64,000 nt of DNA, taken from positions 32,046,612 to 32,110,611 of the forward strand of contig CM034605.1 of assembly GCA_020091685.1 (NCBI GenBank), written 5' to 3'. Below the pieces are notes generated by a model. It did no database searches and had not been told where the DNA came from. It saw nothing but the letters and a program-made list of their open reading frames with translations. The stretch's first letter is position 1; every line of letters starts with the position of its first letter. Origin of the DNA: Lutjanus erythropterus. Lineage: Eukaryota; Chordata; Actinopteri; Lutjaniformes; Lutjanidae. Both the position numbers and the translations under genes were made by a program. Positions 10,939 through 22,745 of this stretch are shown here, piece by piece.

Positions 10939-13195
10939 TTAAATCAGGCTCCCACTGGCCATCATGATTTCTGCCTGCAGTCGGGTCATGCTTTCTTCTT
11001 CAAGATTTTGATCAGCTTCTGAAAAAACAGTTAAATGATCAATCATACCTTGTGGTGCTCTAGAGAGTGCACTGTTTTGTTTATGTTTTCCAAAGGAATA
11101 AATATTGACCACAATAACCCCAAAATTTCCTTTCATTTCCCAAGCAAGCTAGATTGACCATCTTATCTCTGGGAGCATAACATGAAGACAAAATCCAGGA
11201 GTCTTATCTCCCCTCTCTTTATTTGCGCTCTACACCTGTGACCAATGACCGCAGTAGCTCAAAGATCTATTGAAAAGAAAAGTACAAATCAATAAATTCA
11301 TCTTTTATATGTTACATCTGAGAAAATACACACAACTGATGACATTTTCATTTACCATGGTCACTAAAGTTCAGGGTCCTCAGTTTTAAGTGCTGTTTCA
11401 GATTAGATGGGTTCTGCCATAAGAACATCCTATTGGCGGATCGTTCCATTCATCAGATCATCGTGTAGCTCTGAAACCAAGGGTAAAGGGTGAACATGTA
11501 ATCACTGATAGAATGTAATTACCAACAACACAGTCTATTTGAAAGTTACCTTGATCTCCCTCCCCCTCCCTCCATTATCCTGCAAAGATGAAAAAACAAT
11601 GAGGACTGCCAGCAGCTACTGCAAATCATTTATCAGTAAGCATCTCCAGATTATAGACAGGAAGTTACCTCTACCTGAAGTTCACCTGACATTTTGTGAT
11701 AAAATATTATGCTTGTGGGTCAAACTGTTATCTTCTTTACAAAACTTTAAATTCTTTTGGGAACATTATGTTGTCTTTACAGGACATGGTTTTAGAGAGC
11801 AGACTCTTTTTAACACTACCTGTGAAAACAGCTAATATTTGGGGTTAATAATTCTCCCCAAGCTGGCATTTTCTCATAGGGTTTAAATAAAGGTTCATTA
11901 AGCCTTTCTTTGAAAAGTGCAGGCTTAGTATGTCAGGTTCATCTTTATTTTGTGTGACACTACATACAGATATTTAAGTAGTAGTACCTTGGTCTGTCAT
12001 TCATATCTGTGCATCCACAGTTGATTGAGATGTTTATGGCACTTTCGGCACAATCTTTGTGCAGCCAGACCTTGCATTTGGCTGCACCCATTCCAGAGAC
12101 GCTAGCATCTGGGTATAACAGTCTAACGCATAAAGCGTTAACATTATGTGAAATTAAACACATACAATCAATTGTTATCCTTGTACAGTGCATGTAAGCA
12201 TTTTCACAAATACAAAAGATAGTCACTTTAAAAACAGTGAATAGGCCAGAGTGTTCAGTTCTTAAATTAACTTTTAAACCCACCTCTGTCCTGTGTTTTG
12301 TGATGTCTGGAAAACACAGAACTTCTGGATCAGCCATGCACAGTCGTTCGTTATCAGAGTGGTCTCTGCCATGGTTGCCTGAGCAAGTCAATTTGTAGAA
12401 TTAGATCCATGCCAATCTAGCATGAAGGACTCTAAGACAACCGTGTGTTAAACTGCACTTTAAAGCAGTGCAACTCAATATAACACTGATTAAATTATGG
12501 CAAGCTTATACATGCAAAAACACTTATCATTCAACAAATAAAAATTATATGATCTCAGACAGTGCTTATCATCATACCTGGAAATGCACTGCATTTGCTG
12601 AGTAGTTTCAAGGTGCCTCTGGATCACACTGTCAGTTTTAGTAATGAATTTGGGACAGAGGACACCCAAACTCAGAGGGGCGACAAGACTGTGCACTCCA
12701 GACTGGATTCTTTGATTAAATAGAGGTGCATCTGAAAAGGAATGTCAAACAACATTGATATCTAGAAACCTACGATGTAGGTTAACACCGTTATTGCTTG
12801 TTTTTGCTCATAATGTGCCACCTTCAGCGCTCACGTTCTCACTACAAGCTGTCCTGCTATCAATAAATGCAGGTGGCGGTGTTTTCACCACTTTCTTTAG
12901 CTAAGCTAACGTTAGCGAACCATGAGTGAACAGAAAACACCTTCCCAACTCATGTCACTCTAATTCTTCGATACATTACATTAGATAGCATAGGGTGTAT
13001 CTTAGATAACAGCTCTGCTTTTAGGTAGAGGATAATTAACACTCTTTAAACACCTTTCTGTCTCTTCTTATCTTCGTATCGACCATCTGGGCAGCTCGTG
13101 ATGACGGACCACCTTATAAGCGACAAGATACGCGAACCGACTTCGGTTTGGACTTCTTTATGGAGTAGAGCTATGTGACACCACTTGTCCGCCAT
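10939..13195 (-). CDS. Unrecognised spliced gene, about eight small exons
   Basis: I do not recognise this protein. Exons proposed from splice sites and open frame: 13054-13195 (start MADKWCHIALLHKEVQTEVG, end PDGRYEDKKRQK), 12578-12731 (NQRIQSGVHSLVAPLSLGVL, then TKTDSVIQRHLETTQQMQCI), 12294-12378 (NHGRDHSDNERLCMADPEVL), 11988-12108 (Cys/His-rich: AAKCKVWLHKDCAESAINIS, then INCGCTD), 11550-11579 (30 bases), 11356-11470 (RSANRMFLWQNPSNLKQHLK), 11236-11266 (IFELLRSLVT) and 10939-11018 (EADQNLEEESMTRLQAEIMM to the stop at 10939-10941). Phases agree exactly for exons 1-2 and 7-8; junctions 2-3 and 3-4 and exon 6 are each out by one base, typically in a G run. The C-x-V-W-x-H-x-x-x-C spacing recalls a zinc-binding knuckle, but that is a guess. 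It stands head to head with the kinase gene. Its first exon is copied elsewhere in the window. Confidence 0.55.
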
Positions 13196-13215
13196 CTTCC
13201 TGCAACCAGGTCCCT
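13185..13215 (-). promoter_or_regulatory. YY1-type start region (copy C) of the unrecognised gene
   Basis: On the minus strand GCAGGAAGATGGCGGACAAG places the AAGATGGCGG motif over the start codon at 13195-13193. No TATA box is visible upstream. Copies A and B have the same arrangement. Confidence 0.45.
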
Positions 13216-13689
13216 CGCTTTTTCAACATTCAGTCATATGCAGATCAACCCCGCCTCGATGCTTTACCTTACTGTGACAGATGGCTGGACACCCAATTGC
13301 GATGGGCGTCGTTTCAATGGCAGTAGCCATTCTGATCGTCATTACGCAATTCTTGTGTTTGCTACACTGATTTGATGAATGAATAATTTCACAGTGCTGT
13401 CTTGAAATTCAACGCCAGGTTTATGTGCTTGCTGGTTAAGGATGACTTATATGTCATTATATCGCCGACAACATGTGGTCATTCTGTTGTGCAGTGGCTA
13501 AAAGGATAAATGTACAACCTAGGATTTTGAATATTTTGTAATTCCTCACCTATTGGAAAATCTCGCCATTCTAAGTTGAAACAAGAAAAAAGGTTAGCAG
13601 CTACATTGGTGTGGATCTGATGGGTGGGCGGTTGGGGATGAAGGGTGTTCAGTTCACAGTATTATCTTATGTAGCTAGTTACGTGGCCA

Positions 13690-13925
13690 GCACTGTCAAA
13701 AGTACAGTGTGTTTATAGATACATAAAGTGTTGATATTAGTTTACACTCAAGTAAGAGAGTTAGTCTAACTATTGTGCACTCACAATAAACAAGTTAATC
13801 TAAGTATTTTGGACTCAAAATAAACAAGTTATTTTACTTTCAAATCTCAAGTTTGCTTAACTTTTTGAGGCAATGCATTTGCATAATTTTTGAGTACACC
13901 CAACTTACTAGATTTTACAGCGTGG
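13690..13925. repeat. Degenerate MITE-like repeat ending TTTTACAG
   Basis: It contains AATAAACAAGTTA twice in a tandem half-repeat and ends in ACTAGATTTTACAGCG. The style resembles the elements at 1030, 15250 and 35240, which also start or end with CTGTAAAA/TTTTACAG. Confidence 0.4.
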
Positions 13926-14114
13926 TATCATTTCTGGGAGTTCTGTTGTTTGACTTGCCTCACAGTAACTTGTTTGTGTTCTCTCCCTCTTCATAAAAAG
14001 GTTGTCCTGTGCCTGAATAATATTCAGCTTTTGAAATTTCCTGTAATTGAAACTTAAGTTTGCTATCTGATATAGTTTCTTCTGAGAGTGTTTTTGACAG
14101 CTGAATTTCCAAAT

Positions 14115-14185
14115 CCAGCGACCGCTGCAGAGACTGACAGGCTCAGTACATAGGGCACACGCTCTACCAAGCTGAGCTACAGAAA
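14115..14185 (-). repeat. tRNA-derived SINE fossil
   Basis: The minus strand reads TGTAGCTCAGCTTGGTAGAG, a near-perfect tRNA A box, followed about 50 bases later by a weak B-box-like GGTCGCTGGATTTGG. The acceptor stem does not pair convincingly, so I read it as a tRNA-like SINE head and not a working tRNA. Confidence 0.5.
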
Positions 14186-14704
14186 CTACATTGTGTGAAA
14201 GAAATGAGGACATGATAAAATATTGGTACAGAGTGTATGTATAGAGTTTACATTTAAACTGCTGCTGGTTCGACTACATTCTCTTTAGAACTGAATGTAG
14301 AACTGAGGAATTATTGCTTTGATCATGATGAGTTCTAGAGTGATGTCACAGAGAAGTTCTGGGTGATGTCACGAGTCTGTGAGCAGATGGACAGTGCATC
14401 CCTGAAATTAAAACATATCAAGAAGACAAGCACATGAAGTGGACGGACAACCAACCACAGTGGATACGGATAAGTTACTCCTTCTCTCTGCTTTCATTTA
14501 TAACCACAGTTGGAAAGAAGAGTTATATTCATTTTATTAAGATTTAATAATATTAAGATCTGTTTAGAAGTTTACAGATACTGATACAGATACTGATACA
14601 GATTTTGTACTATTTCTTCTGTACTTAGCGAGACAAGAGAACCAAACTAACATGTTTCCTAGTTTTATCTCCTGTGTTTTCAGGCCTCTGAGGAAAACAG
14701 CAAG

Positions 14705-17700
14705 ATGTGGTCTACCCTCTTTCATGCTGCCAAAGCGTGTCCGGCACAAAAATATGTGTTCCAGAGTTGTGGGACAGGGACCTTTGGAGTTGTCTTCAGA
14801 TGTTGGAATACAAAAACCCATCGTATGGAGGCAATAAAGATTTCTAAAGCCTCAGAGAGCCAGCAGGAGGTAGGATACCTTTTTGATGTTCAAAGCTGTA
14901 AAGAGATTGTATAGTCAGAGGTACATGAAGTGCCTACTGCTTAGTAACTTAGACTTTGTAATAACACATGCAAAAGGTAATTCCTTTAGTTAGTGCTGTT
15001 AAATAATACATGAATACAGTGCTTCCCAAACCTTTTCTTCTGGGGACCCACTTTTTAAAAATGAATAAACTATTGTGTCTTAATTCACAACAGGAAATCT
15101 TGGGAGAGTTCATTTGTGCATAAATATATATTACATAATGTTATATTATCTTAATTATCTTAAATGCTTTCAGGCTGAGTTAACAACTTATCTCTGATTA
15201 TATTTCCTCTCATCACGAAAACAAACCTTAAAAAGCTGAGACAAAATTTCAAGGCAACTCACTGTCATAGATTTTTGAGTTTTAGATCAAACTCAAACTC
15301 ATAGGTTTTGAAAATAAACTAAAACTATTTTGCCGATCTAGTTGGATAATTTGCTTTTCTTCTTAACGTAAACTTGAATCTTTGAAGTTTAGAAACTCAA
15401 TAAAATGTATTTCAAAAATTATGGACAGTGAGCTGTGAACCTGATTTGTTAGTTGGGTGATTAAAAATGAAATGGTTTTAATTGTAAATATTAGAATAAA
15501 TCATCATTCATGAGTTTACACAGTTCAACAGGTTTTACAGTCATTTCTGAAATACAATTTTTGGAGTTCCAAAACTCAAAGATTCAAGTTTATTTGAAGA
15601 AGAAAAGTCAATTATCTCAACAAAACATTTTAAAACTTAAGAGAGAGACTTAAAACTCAAAAATCTAATTAGTTATCTTGAATCTTTTTTATTTTATTTT
15701 ACAGCATAGGACATTTTAGCCTACTTCACGCTTTTCCCTCTCATCAGTAAAACAATATACACATTTATACACATTATAGATGTACTGAAGATAGAAATCT
15801 TATTTTTGCAGAATTTCTTCCCAGGTCTTTTTTTATGTGGAAACCTGAATAAAGTCTTGTGTTTGGGGATGACTGCATTAATAGATATGGCTGTTGAAAT
15901 GTTTACTATGTAAAGACATTGTGATTATTTGTGTAATTATGTGATTACCTGCAGGGAGTTTGAAGTCCAACCTCAACAATATTTCAAACATGTGAGCATA
16001 TTAACTATCTGCAAACATTTAACCATTTTCACTTGTCATGTGTCTTCAGCTCAAAATGTTGGAAGAGTGCAGGAGCCACAACTTACGAGCACAACATAGT
16101 CAGGTTGTTGAATCGTTCCAGGCGTCATGTGGACCTGCGCTTGTGATGGAGAACTTGGACATCACCTTACTAGACTACCTTCATGACATGAAGGGCGATG
16201 AACTTATGACTCTAAGTGACATCAGATGCATCATCAAGCAGGTATGGATACAGTACAATCAGATAAAGCAAAGTACGAACACAGTCAGTTTTAAAGCCGC
16301 TGGAGCCAAATCCAACAGCCTTCAAACTACGTCCTTCACAGTCTTATGTACATATTAGTGAGCATCTGAAAACTGGATACAAGTTTCAAAATCAAAATCA
16401 AATAGTATCATTTAACTTTTGTACACTTTCCTGATATTGGGTTTGAATTGGACATGCTCACGCTCACAAATTCATCGTATGGGATGAGTGGCGTCATTTC
16501 TTGGCTGGATGTGAGGTCAAAGGTTGTGTTGTAGGAAATTTAGTTACCTATTGAGTATATTATTACCTCTGATGCTTAAATTAAAATTCTGATTCTTACT
16601 AATTTTGGAGAGTCAAAATGCATAGTTGAAGAAACTATATATATATTTTCAGGACTGTGCTTCAAACTGTGGTACATTCTCTGAACTGTATTACTGACCT
16701 TGTATTTGCAGATGGCTGTAGCTTTGGATGCATTGAAGAACATCGGGTGATTCATTCGATATAAACCAGATAATATAATGATAGTAAATCGCCATGAACG
16801 ACCCTTCAGAGTCAAGCTGATAGACTTTGGCTTGGCCATCCACAAAATGAAACCAGACTAGGCATGCATTTGCAAAATCGTTTGTATAGGTAAGGTCTAT
16901 AGACACCCTGATTATTATTATACTGGCATATTTATTCACTTATTTATTCATTTATTTAGCCTTTATTTATTCAAGCAAGTCAATAAGAGCAAACAATAAT
17001 ACACATACAACAAGCATTACAGAAAAGAGTGTAAGTTATTAGTTATGATGTTTCCTCAGTGTTGTCAATGCCATTCTTTGTCTTTCTGTCATGTACACAT
17101 TCTGTAATATGCTTTTCTTCCACATCCAGGGCCCGGAAATTATATTGGGCCTACCGATAACAGAAGCCATTGATATGTGGTCATTGGGCTGTGTGATGGC
17201 TTATATGATCACCAGCGTTCCAATTTTCTATGGAAAAGATCCACATGAAATAGTGAGTCATCTAAGAGATTGCTGCACTTACTTGAGACCAGCACATACA
17301 AATACTTCATCAAAATATCAGGCTGCGCTCCTTTCTGAGATTAGTCAGAAGTGACTGTCTGACGTTGCTGTATGATCAGCACTATCACTGACTAGACACA
17401 AGGACTTTAGCTAGCAGCTTTAGTTAGAACATGCATGCTAATTTGTCAATTTCCTGCATTTTTTCATTCGCACTTTGGGTTTTTGCTCTTATTGGTGCTC
17501 CCAGATTAAAATCCTTTAAATTTACTTTCAGGATGACAGAAAGATTTCATTAGATGCTTAGCAGTGTAAAGAACTTTGCATGTTGGCATGATGGGAGTTA
17601 CTAGCGTCAGCATCTTGATAGAAAAGAAAACGTTTCTGTTACATATATTAAACATTTGGTGCTGTGTTTTATCTCCAGATGCAGTGCATTGTTCTCCACT

Positions 17701-18304
17701 GTGGTCAGCCGGAGGACCATCTCCTTGATGAAGGATTAAATACAGAAATGCATTTCAGCAGGACTGAGTCCAACAGGTGGATGATCAAGGTACCACAATG
17801 AACCTGAAAGTTATTTCATCCTTGTCAGACTCTTCTCCGGTTAATAGGGATGTAACAGTACCAAAAACTTGTTTTGATTCAATATTTGATGCAATATTAA
17901 ATGAACAGCGAAAACTGAAAAACAACTTGAAAACGTCCCTATTAAATCAAGGTTTGCATGAAATTAGCTTTTATTTCTTAGAGTGCTTCTGTTTTTCTTC
18001 TTTAATGAAGTAATAGTAGTCAGCTATGACCTGCATGTGCAAAAATGGGCATGAATTGTCTTTGGGAATGAACCTGGTGATACTGGGTTTTAGTGATGCC
18101 AATACTGATATTAGGTCATTTATTCTGATATCGATATATCAGCCTATATCAGGAAATAATATCGCCAACTGATTTATCTGGCTGACTCTAGAATGCTTGA
18201 AATATTTATGTACAACTGCAAAACAAAAAATTCTGCAGGAAGTAGCATTTCTTTTATCAAATTAAATCAAAATAATACAAAAAATAATTAATTATGTTAC
18301 TATG

Positions 18305-18345
<41 letters not shown>

Positions 18346-19161
18346 ATATACATATATATATACCAGATTTATTCAAACAAATATAACGTGCTTCCTTTTT
18401 AGGGATGTTTGAGCCAAAACAATTTAAGCACTGGATATCCAGATGTTTCACAAAAGTAAGTGAAGCAACGTTCACTAGGATTGATTGTCTTCTCATGAAT
18501 CATGAAGATGACTTGGCTGATGGTGGATCTGACCGTTTGTTTCCTTTACTAGACACGTTTAGACAACAAGACCAAAGCTGAGACTTTGGAGGCTCAGCAA
18601 TGTTTAGATCTCCTGATGGCCATCCTCACAGTAGATGCATCAGAGGATCACACCACTGAAGTCCTCATGCATCCATTTATGTGAGTGTTTTTGTTTTCAG
18701 TCAACTTTCTGCACAGTTGATTTTATTTCCTAATTTGACCAATCTCCTGTCCTGTTTCCTGGACATCAGGACTAGTGAGACTTTGTCTTCTGGTGATGAA
18801 GCTTCAGTGTCTGCACCAGGTGATTGCACCAACATAGAAAGAGACCACTATAGCCCATCAACCACAATCACACTATCACGGTTGATCCATGTTCAGCCTG
18901 CCAAAGCTGAGAACACACGGTTGGAAGATACAGAGAGTTCAGACAGGTGGTGACTTCCTCTGGTCATGACACATGGCCCTGGTTGGTTGTAGGTCATGTT
19001 TCGTTGCTCTGAATGGTTGTAGGTCGATGTGTCCAGAGATATTTTATCCTGCACATGTTGATAACGCTTCTTGGTAATTGAAAATGAACTGAGAGATTCC
19101 AGACTAATTAACATTTGTACAGCAATGTCAGGCTTGCCATTAACAGGAATCAGTTTCTAAC

Positions 19162-19198
<37 letters not shown>

Positions 19199-19562
19199 GT
19201 TTGCATATTCAAGCAATAAAGACATCAAGACCGGTATCAGCACTTCTTCAAGTGACTGTGAGGATCCTGCCACTCATCGAAGACCACCGACATTCAACCC
19301 GCCCACCATAGTCCATCAACCACAATCACACTACCACGTGTGATCCATGTTCAGCCTGCCACAGCTGAGAACACGGCGGTTAGAAGATCATGACAGTTCA
19401 GACAGGTGAGGTGACTTCATCTGGTCATGACACTCATTTCTCAGACAGGAGATGAAATGGTTCAGTTCATGTGTGATGGGAGCAGATTTGAGAATGTGTT
19501 TACTTCTGAATGAAGTTTACATGATTCTTTTAAGATGTCATGACATCAGGAAAAATAATCTA

Positions 19563-19593
<31 letters not shown>

Positions 19594-19689
19594 CAGTTTG
19601 CAGGGTTGGTGACAACGACTGAAAGTGACTCGATAGTCACTGATGACACAAGCACTTCGACATCTGAAGACTCTGAAATAACTTTATAA
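14705..19689 (+). CDS. HIPK-like CMGC serine/threonine kinase, frame interrupted
   Basis: Resembles homeodomain-interacting protein kinases, a nuclear family expanded in fishes. Exons: 14705-14869 (P-loop GTGTFGVV; AIKI with the ATP-binding Lys), 16050-16241 (PALVMENLDITLLDYLHDMK), 16712-16889 (catalytic loop, then KPDNIM, KLIDFGLAI with the DFG motif), 17130-17252 (PEIILGLP, AIDMWSLGCVMAYM), 17679-17789 (HCGQPEDHLLDEG), 18403-18455, 18553-18680 (CLDLLMAILTVDA, HPFM ending the domain), 18770-18946 (Ser/Thr-rich tail), a partly duplicated tail exon near 19215-19405, and a last exon from 19604 with a possible stop at 19687-19689. Exon 16712-16889 has an in-frame TGA at 16748: the HSDIK loop is recovered only by restoring three bases in about 20. 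Further one-base losses occur before 16870, at 17131 and near 18403. The start is the first ATG after the acceptor at about 14683. Domain identity is firm; exact paralogue and coding status are not. Confidence 0.75.
15250..15705. repeat. Fold-back repeat, copy 2 (kinase intron 1)
   Basis: The left arm at 15345-15415 (TTGCTTTTCTTCTTAACGTA, AAACTTGAATCTTTGA) is inverted at 15550-15640 (TCAAAGATTCAAGTTTATTT, GAAGAAGAAAAGTCAATTAT), giving a hairpin-forming MITE-like element with a spacer of about 130 bases. Confidence 0.7.
18305..18363. repeat. (TG)n/(TA)n microsatellite in kinase intron
   Basis: A TG run flanked by TATATA segments, between the kinase exons at 17679 and 18403. Confidence 0.95.
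18841..19593 (+). repeat. Tandem duplication of the kinase tail exon, each copy followed by (GT)n
   Basis: The block with AGCCCATCAACCACAATCAC ... ATCCATGTTCAGCCTGCC ... GTTCAGACAG at 18841-18946 recurs at about 19299-19405, roughly 460 bases on, again ending in GTTCAGACAG and a GTG donor. Each copy is followed by CTCATGACAC- or TCATGACAC-like sequence and a (GT)n run at 19164-19196 and 19567-19592. The second copy has frame shifts relative to the first. Confidence 0.8.
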
Positions 19690-19734
19690 GCCATATATCT
19701 CTCTCCCTCACTCCACCACACTAACGTTCTCCCC

Positions 19735-19986
19735 ATGTGTGCGGGTTTTCCTCGGGTGCTCGGTTTCCATTGCACATTTCAAAAGTACATGTAGCTCAGG
19801 TTAACTGGACATTACAAATTGTTACAAAACCTGTTTGACCCTAAAGGGGTAGTTTGGATTTGGAGTTGAGTTTGAAGTCAGGTTGTATGAGGACAGTTTA
19901 TTACAGAGTAGGCTTCACCGTGCATTTCAGACAGAAAACAACCATTATATAATCCATTTCATCCCCCACCCCACCCCTCTCTCTCT

Positions 19987-20044
<58 letters not shown>

Positions 20045-20081
20045 GTCTCTCTTCCTCTCTCTCTCTCTCTCTCTCCCTCTC

Positions 20082-20132
<51 letters not shown>

Positions 20133-20497
20133 TCCTCTCTCTCTCTCTCTCTCTCTTTCTCTCCCTCTCCCTCTCCTTCTCTCTCTCTCTCTCTCTTCCC
20201 TCTCTCTCTCTCTCTCCCTCTCCTTCTCTCTCTCTCTGTCTCTCTTCCTCTCCTTCTCTCTCTCTCCCTCTGTCTCTCTTCTCTCCTTCTCTCTCTCTCT
20301 CTCTCTCTCTCGCTCTGCAGATCTGTCTCTGAGGTTTCCTCCGGGTGCTCCGGTTTCCTCCACATTTCAAAAAGTACATGTAGCTCAGGTTAATTGGACA
20401 TTACTTTCTCCTCTTTCTCTGTTTCTCTACCTCTCCTTCTCTCTCTTTCTCTCTGTCTCTCTTCTCTCCTTCCTCCTCTCTCTCTCTCTCCTCTCCT

Positions 20498-20529
<32 letters not shown>

Positions 20530-20815
20530 CCTCTCCTTCTCTCTGTCTCTCTCTCTCTCTGTCTCTCTCCTCTCTCTCTCTTTCTCTCTCTCTCAGCCAG
20601 ACTCCTTGTGTAAAAGCAATGAGGATGGTGAAAAAGTGGTCGTGTGTAAAACACTCATCGAGCTTCACTCGGGCAGCACGGTGGCTCAGTGGTTAGCACT
20701 GCGGCACATTGGCAGAGAGTCTCCTCCTGTCTGTGTCGAGTTGACATGTCCTCCCGTGTCTGCGTGGGTTTTCTCCGGTGCTCGGTTTCCTCTCACACAC
20801 TAGGCTAATTCGTCT
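19735..20815. repeat. Duplicated teleost GGCAGCACGGTGGCTCAGTGG repeat and (CT)n arrays
   Basis: The 3' part of a common teleost repeat (GGGTGCTCGGTTTCC ... AGTACATGTAGCTCAGGTTA) appears at 19735-19825 and 20335-20402. A copy with the usual start, GGGCAGCACGGTGGCTCAGT, lies at 20671-20805. Between them are (CT)n arrays with CCCTCTC and GTCTCT variants at 19976-20312 and 20405-20594. The order suggests duplication of a unit consisting of repeat tail plus CT array. Long Ser/Leu or Arg/Glu frames here are artefacts. Confidence 0.85.
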
Positions 20816-21189
20816 GTTCAGAAATTAATTAATAAACATTGAAATTGAATTTTAGAAAAGTGTCTCATGACTTTTATTAAATAATACCTATTATTCAGTG
20901 TTTTCTTCAGAGTTGGTCTCAGGTTCAGGACATAAAGCTGGACTGATCACTAATATGTATTAATGATGGATGAATCAAACACTAATGTTGCTCTGTGTCT
21001 GCTGGATCTGTCAGTAAACCACTGTTTGCTAACACTTGACATATCAGCTTTATAAGGTGTGGACAGCTTGTTGCACTGCCCTCACTGGTCAAAAAAATCA
21101 GTTAATGCTGCTTTGAGTAACAGTACAGCAAATGAACTGCTGGACATAAGTAACTTTGAACACTGACATAATCAGTGTATATATTAATC

Positions 21190-21720
21190 ATTTTATTTCA
21201 ATACTTGCATTTTTAAAATATATTTATAGTTTTGCCCTTTGTCACAGCACGTTATAAAATGGACAAATAGACACAACAACACAACAAAATAAAACAAGCT
21301 GCCAGTTCCAAACAAAAGGTGTGCACATCAGTCCTTACACTGACTGAAATGTCCACAAGTGGATTGTGGGTCAGAGAAGGAGTCCATTCTGCCAAGACAG
21401 ATCAGATCTTAAGAAGCTTGGGGTGAGTGTTTGACAGAGGATACTGAATTTCCTCAAGATATAAACAAGAAGCCATTTGTAAAGCAGGAGGAGAGACGGA
21501 TTTCCACTCTCTCAGTATCACACTTTTGCAGTGACCGTACCAAACATGAGGGCTTGTTTGTAATGCAGAAGGGCGTGATGGAAAAATCAGAGCAACAGAA
21601 TCACAAAATACTGTCAGGGGTTAGCTGTCTGCTGTATATGTCACTGTACAACTTAAAAATATCATACCAGAAAGCGTGAGTTTTGGGCAAGACCAGAAAA
21701 GATGGCCTAGAGTCCGTCAC
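21190..21720 (-). mobile_element. 3' end of an L1-like LINE, frame decayed
   Basis: Read on the minus strand, the segment gives broken peptides such as CSDFSITLLHYKQALMFGTV-like and ILREWKSVSPPA, which resemble the C-terminal end of fish L1-type ORF2, followed by an A/T-rich tail with AATAAAATG. It is truncated at the 5' side and carries stops and shifts. Assignment is from remembered family style, without a search. Confidence 0.5.
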
Positions 21721-21827
21721 CTGACTCCACTAATCACAAGTAGAAGAGACAGAAGGAAAGTTCTATTTAACTTGGTCTTGGAAAAGTGCTGTCGATGAAT
21801 GACTTGTCTTTACAGACACCCACTTAA

Positions 21828-21925
21828 CCTCAATGATACATCCACTGCTATTAATACTTCTGGCAATATGGTGGGATACTAGTCGTGAAATTTTTAGCTA
21901 AATTTTCTAGTTTTTATTCATAATT
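21828..21925 (+). repeat. Dispersed duplicate, copy 1
   Basis: The stretch containing CCTCAATGATACATCCACTG and AATACTTCTGGCAATATGG recurs at 30698-30830 with few differences. No terminal repeats are evident. Confidence 0.7.
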
Positions 21926-22319
21926 CCTATCAATGATAATAGGTACAATGATAAAAAAATGACATTTGTCCCCAAATAATACAGTATATGTGTATTAATA
22001 AGGGAAATAACAGACATTTAAAAGTAATGTAAGTTGCTTTCCCTGGTAACTAGTTACTTTATTTTTCATTTTGGGGAGCCAAGAGGTAAAATTTCCAGTA
22101 GGTAACTGGAAAAATACAAAAATGAGACAAAGCTCAAAAAATGTCCATAGTTTTGTGTGCTTTTCTTTCCTTAAAATCATCTCAGGGCTCCTCAGATTTA
22201 ATTTTCAACCTGACTTTAAAATGATTTGAAATGAGAGGACCCTGTCTAGGACTGTGAAGGTGAGAACAATCACCTCAGGGCAGAGAAACAGCGGAAGGAA
22301 GCATGAGGTGTAAAAGTAC

Positions 22320-22745
22320 ACATTATTTACTCAATTAGAACTACAGATACATAAAGACTGGAAAAGTAGAAGTACTGATTCAACTTCTGTACTCAGTAAA
22401 AGTGAAGAAGTACAGACTCTGAAATGTTACTCAGTATAAAAAGTATAAAGTGACAAACTGAACCTCACTTTTCTGTTTCATCTTGTTTATATCATTTTAC
22501 ATTTGATGAGTGACAGCTGAGAGACATCACAGTTTTTGTCTTGTTGTGTCTTTAAGTTGTTTTTGTCATTTATGTCTAACACCTTTTATCTTGTTAAGTC
22601 TTTTTGTGTCTTATGTTGGGGTTTTTTTAGCATCATTTTGTCATGCATTTAAACATTGCATATTGATATTGGTGTTAAAATATATATGTTGTAAAGTAAA
22701 ACTTGTCAGAAAAATAAATACTCGACAAACATTAGATTTCAAATA
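22320..22745 (-). repeat. AAGTA-ended repeat with TTTTGTC core, copy 2
   Basis: The end GAAAAGTAGAAGTACTGATT matches the copies at 6530 and 51190, and the core has TTTTTGTCATTTATGTC and TTTTTGTGTCTTATG units. The far end is AAAAATAAATACTCG near 22715. Confidence 0.55.

Noticed and set aside
14115..14185. A tRNA gene on the minus strand
   Set aside because: The A box is good but the B box and acceptor stem are not; better explained as a SINE head.
19883..20379. Several overlapping frames of 130-154 codons, Ser/Leu-rich on plus and Arg/Glu-rich on minus
   Set aside because: They are translations of the CT microsatellite in all frames and have no domain, start context or splice partners.
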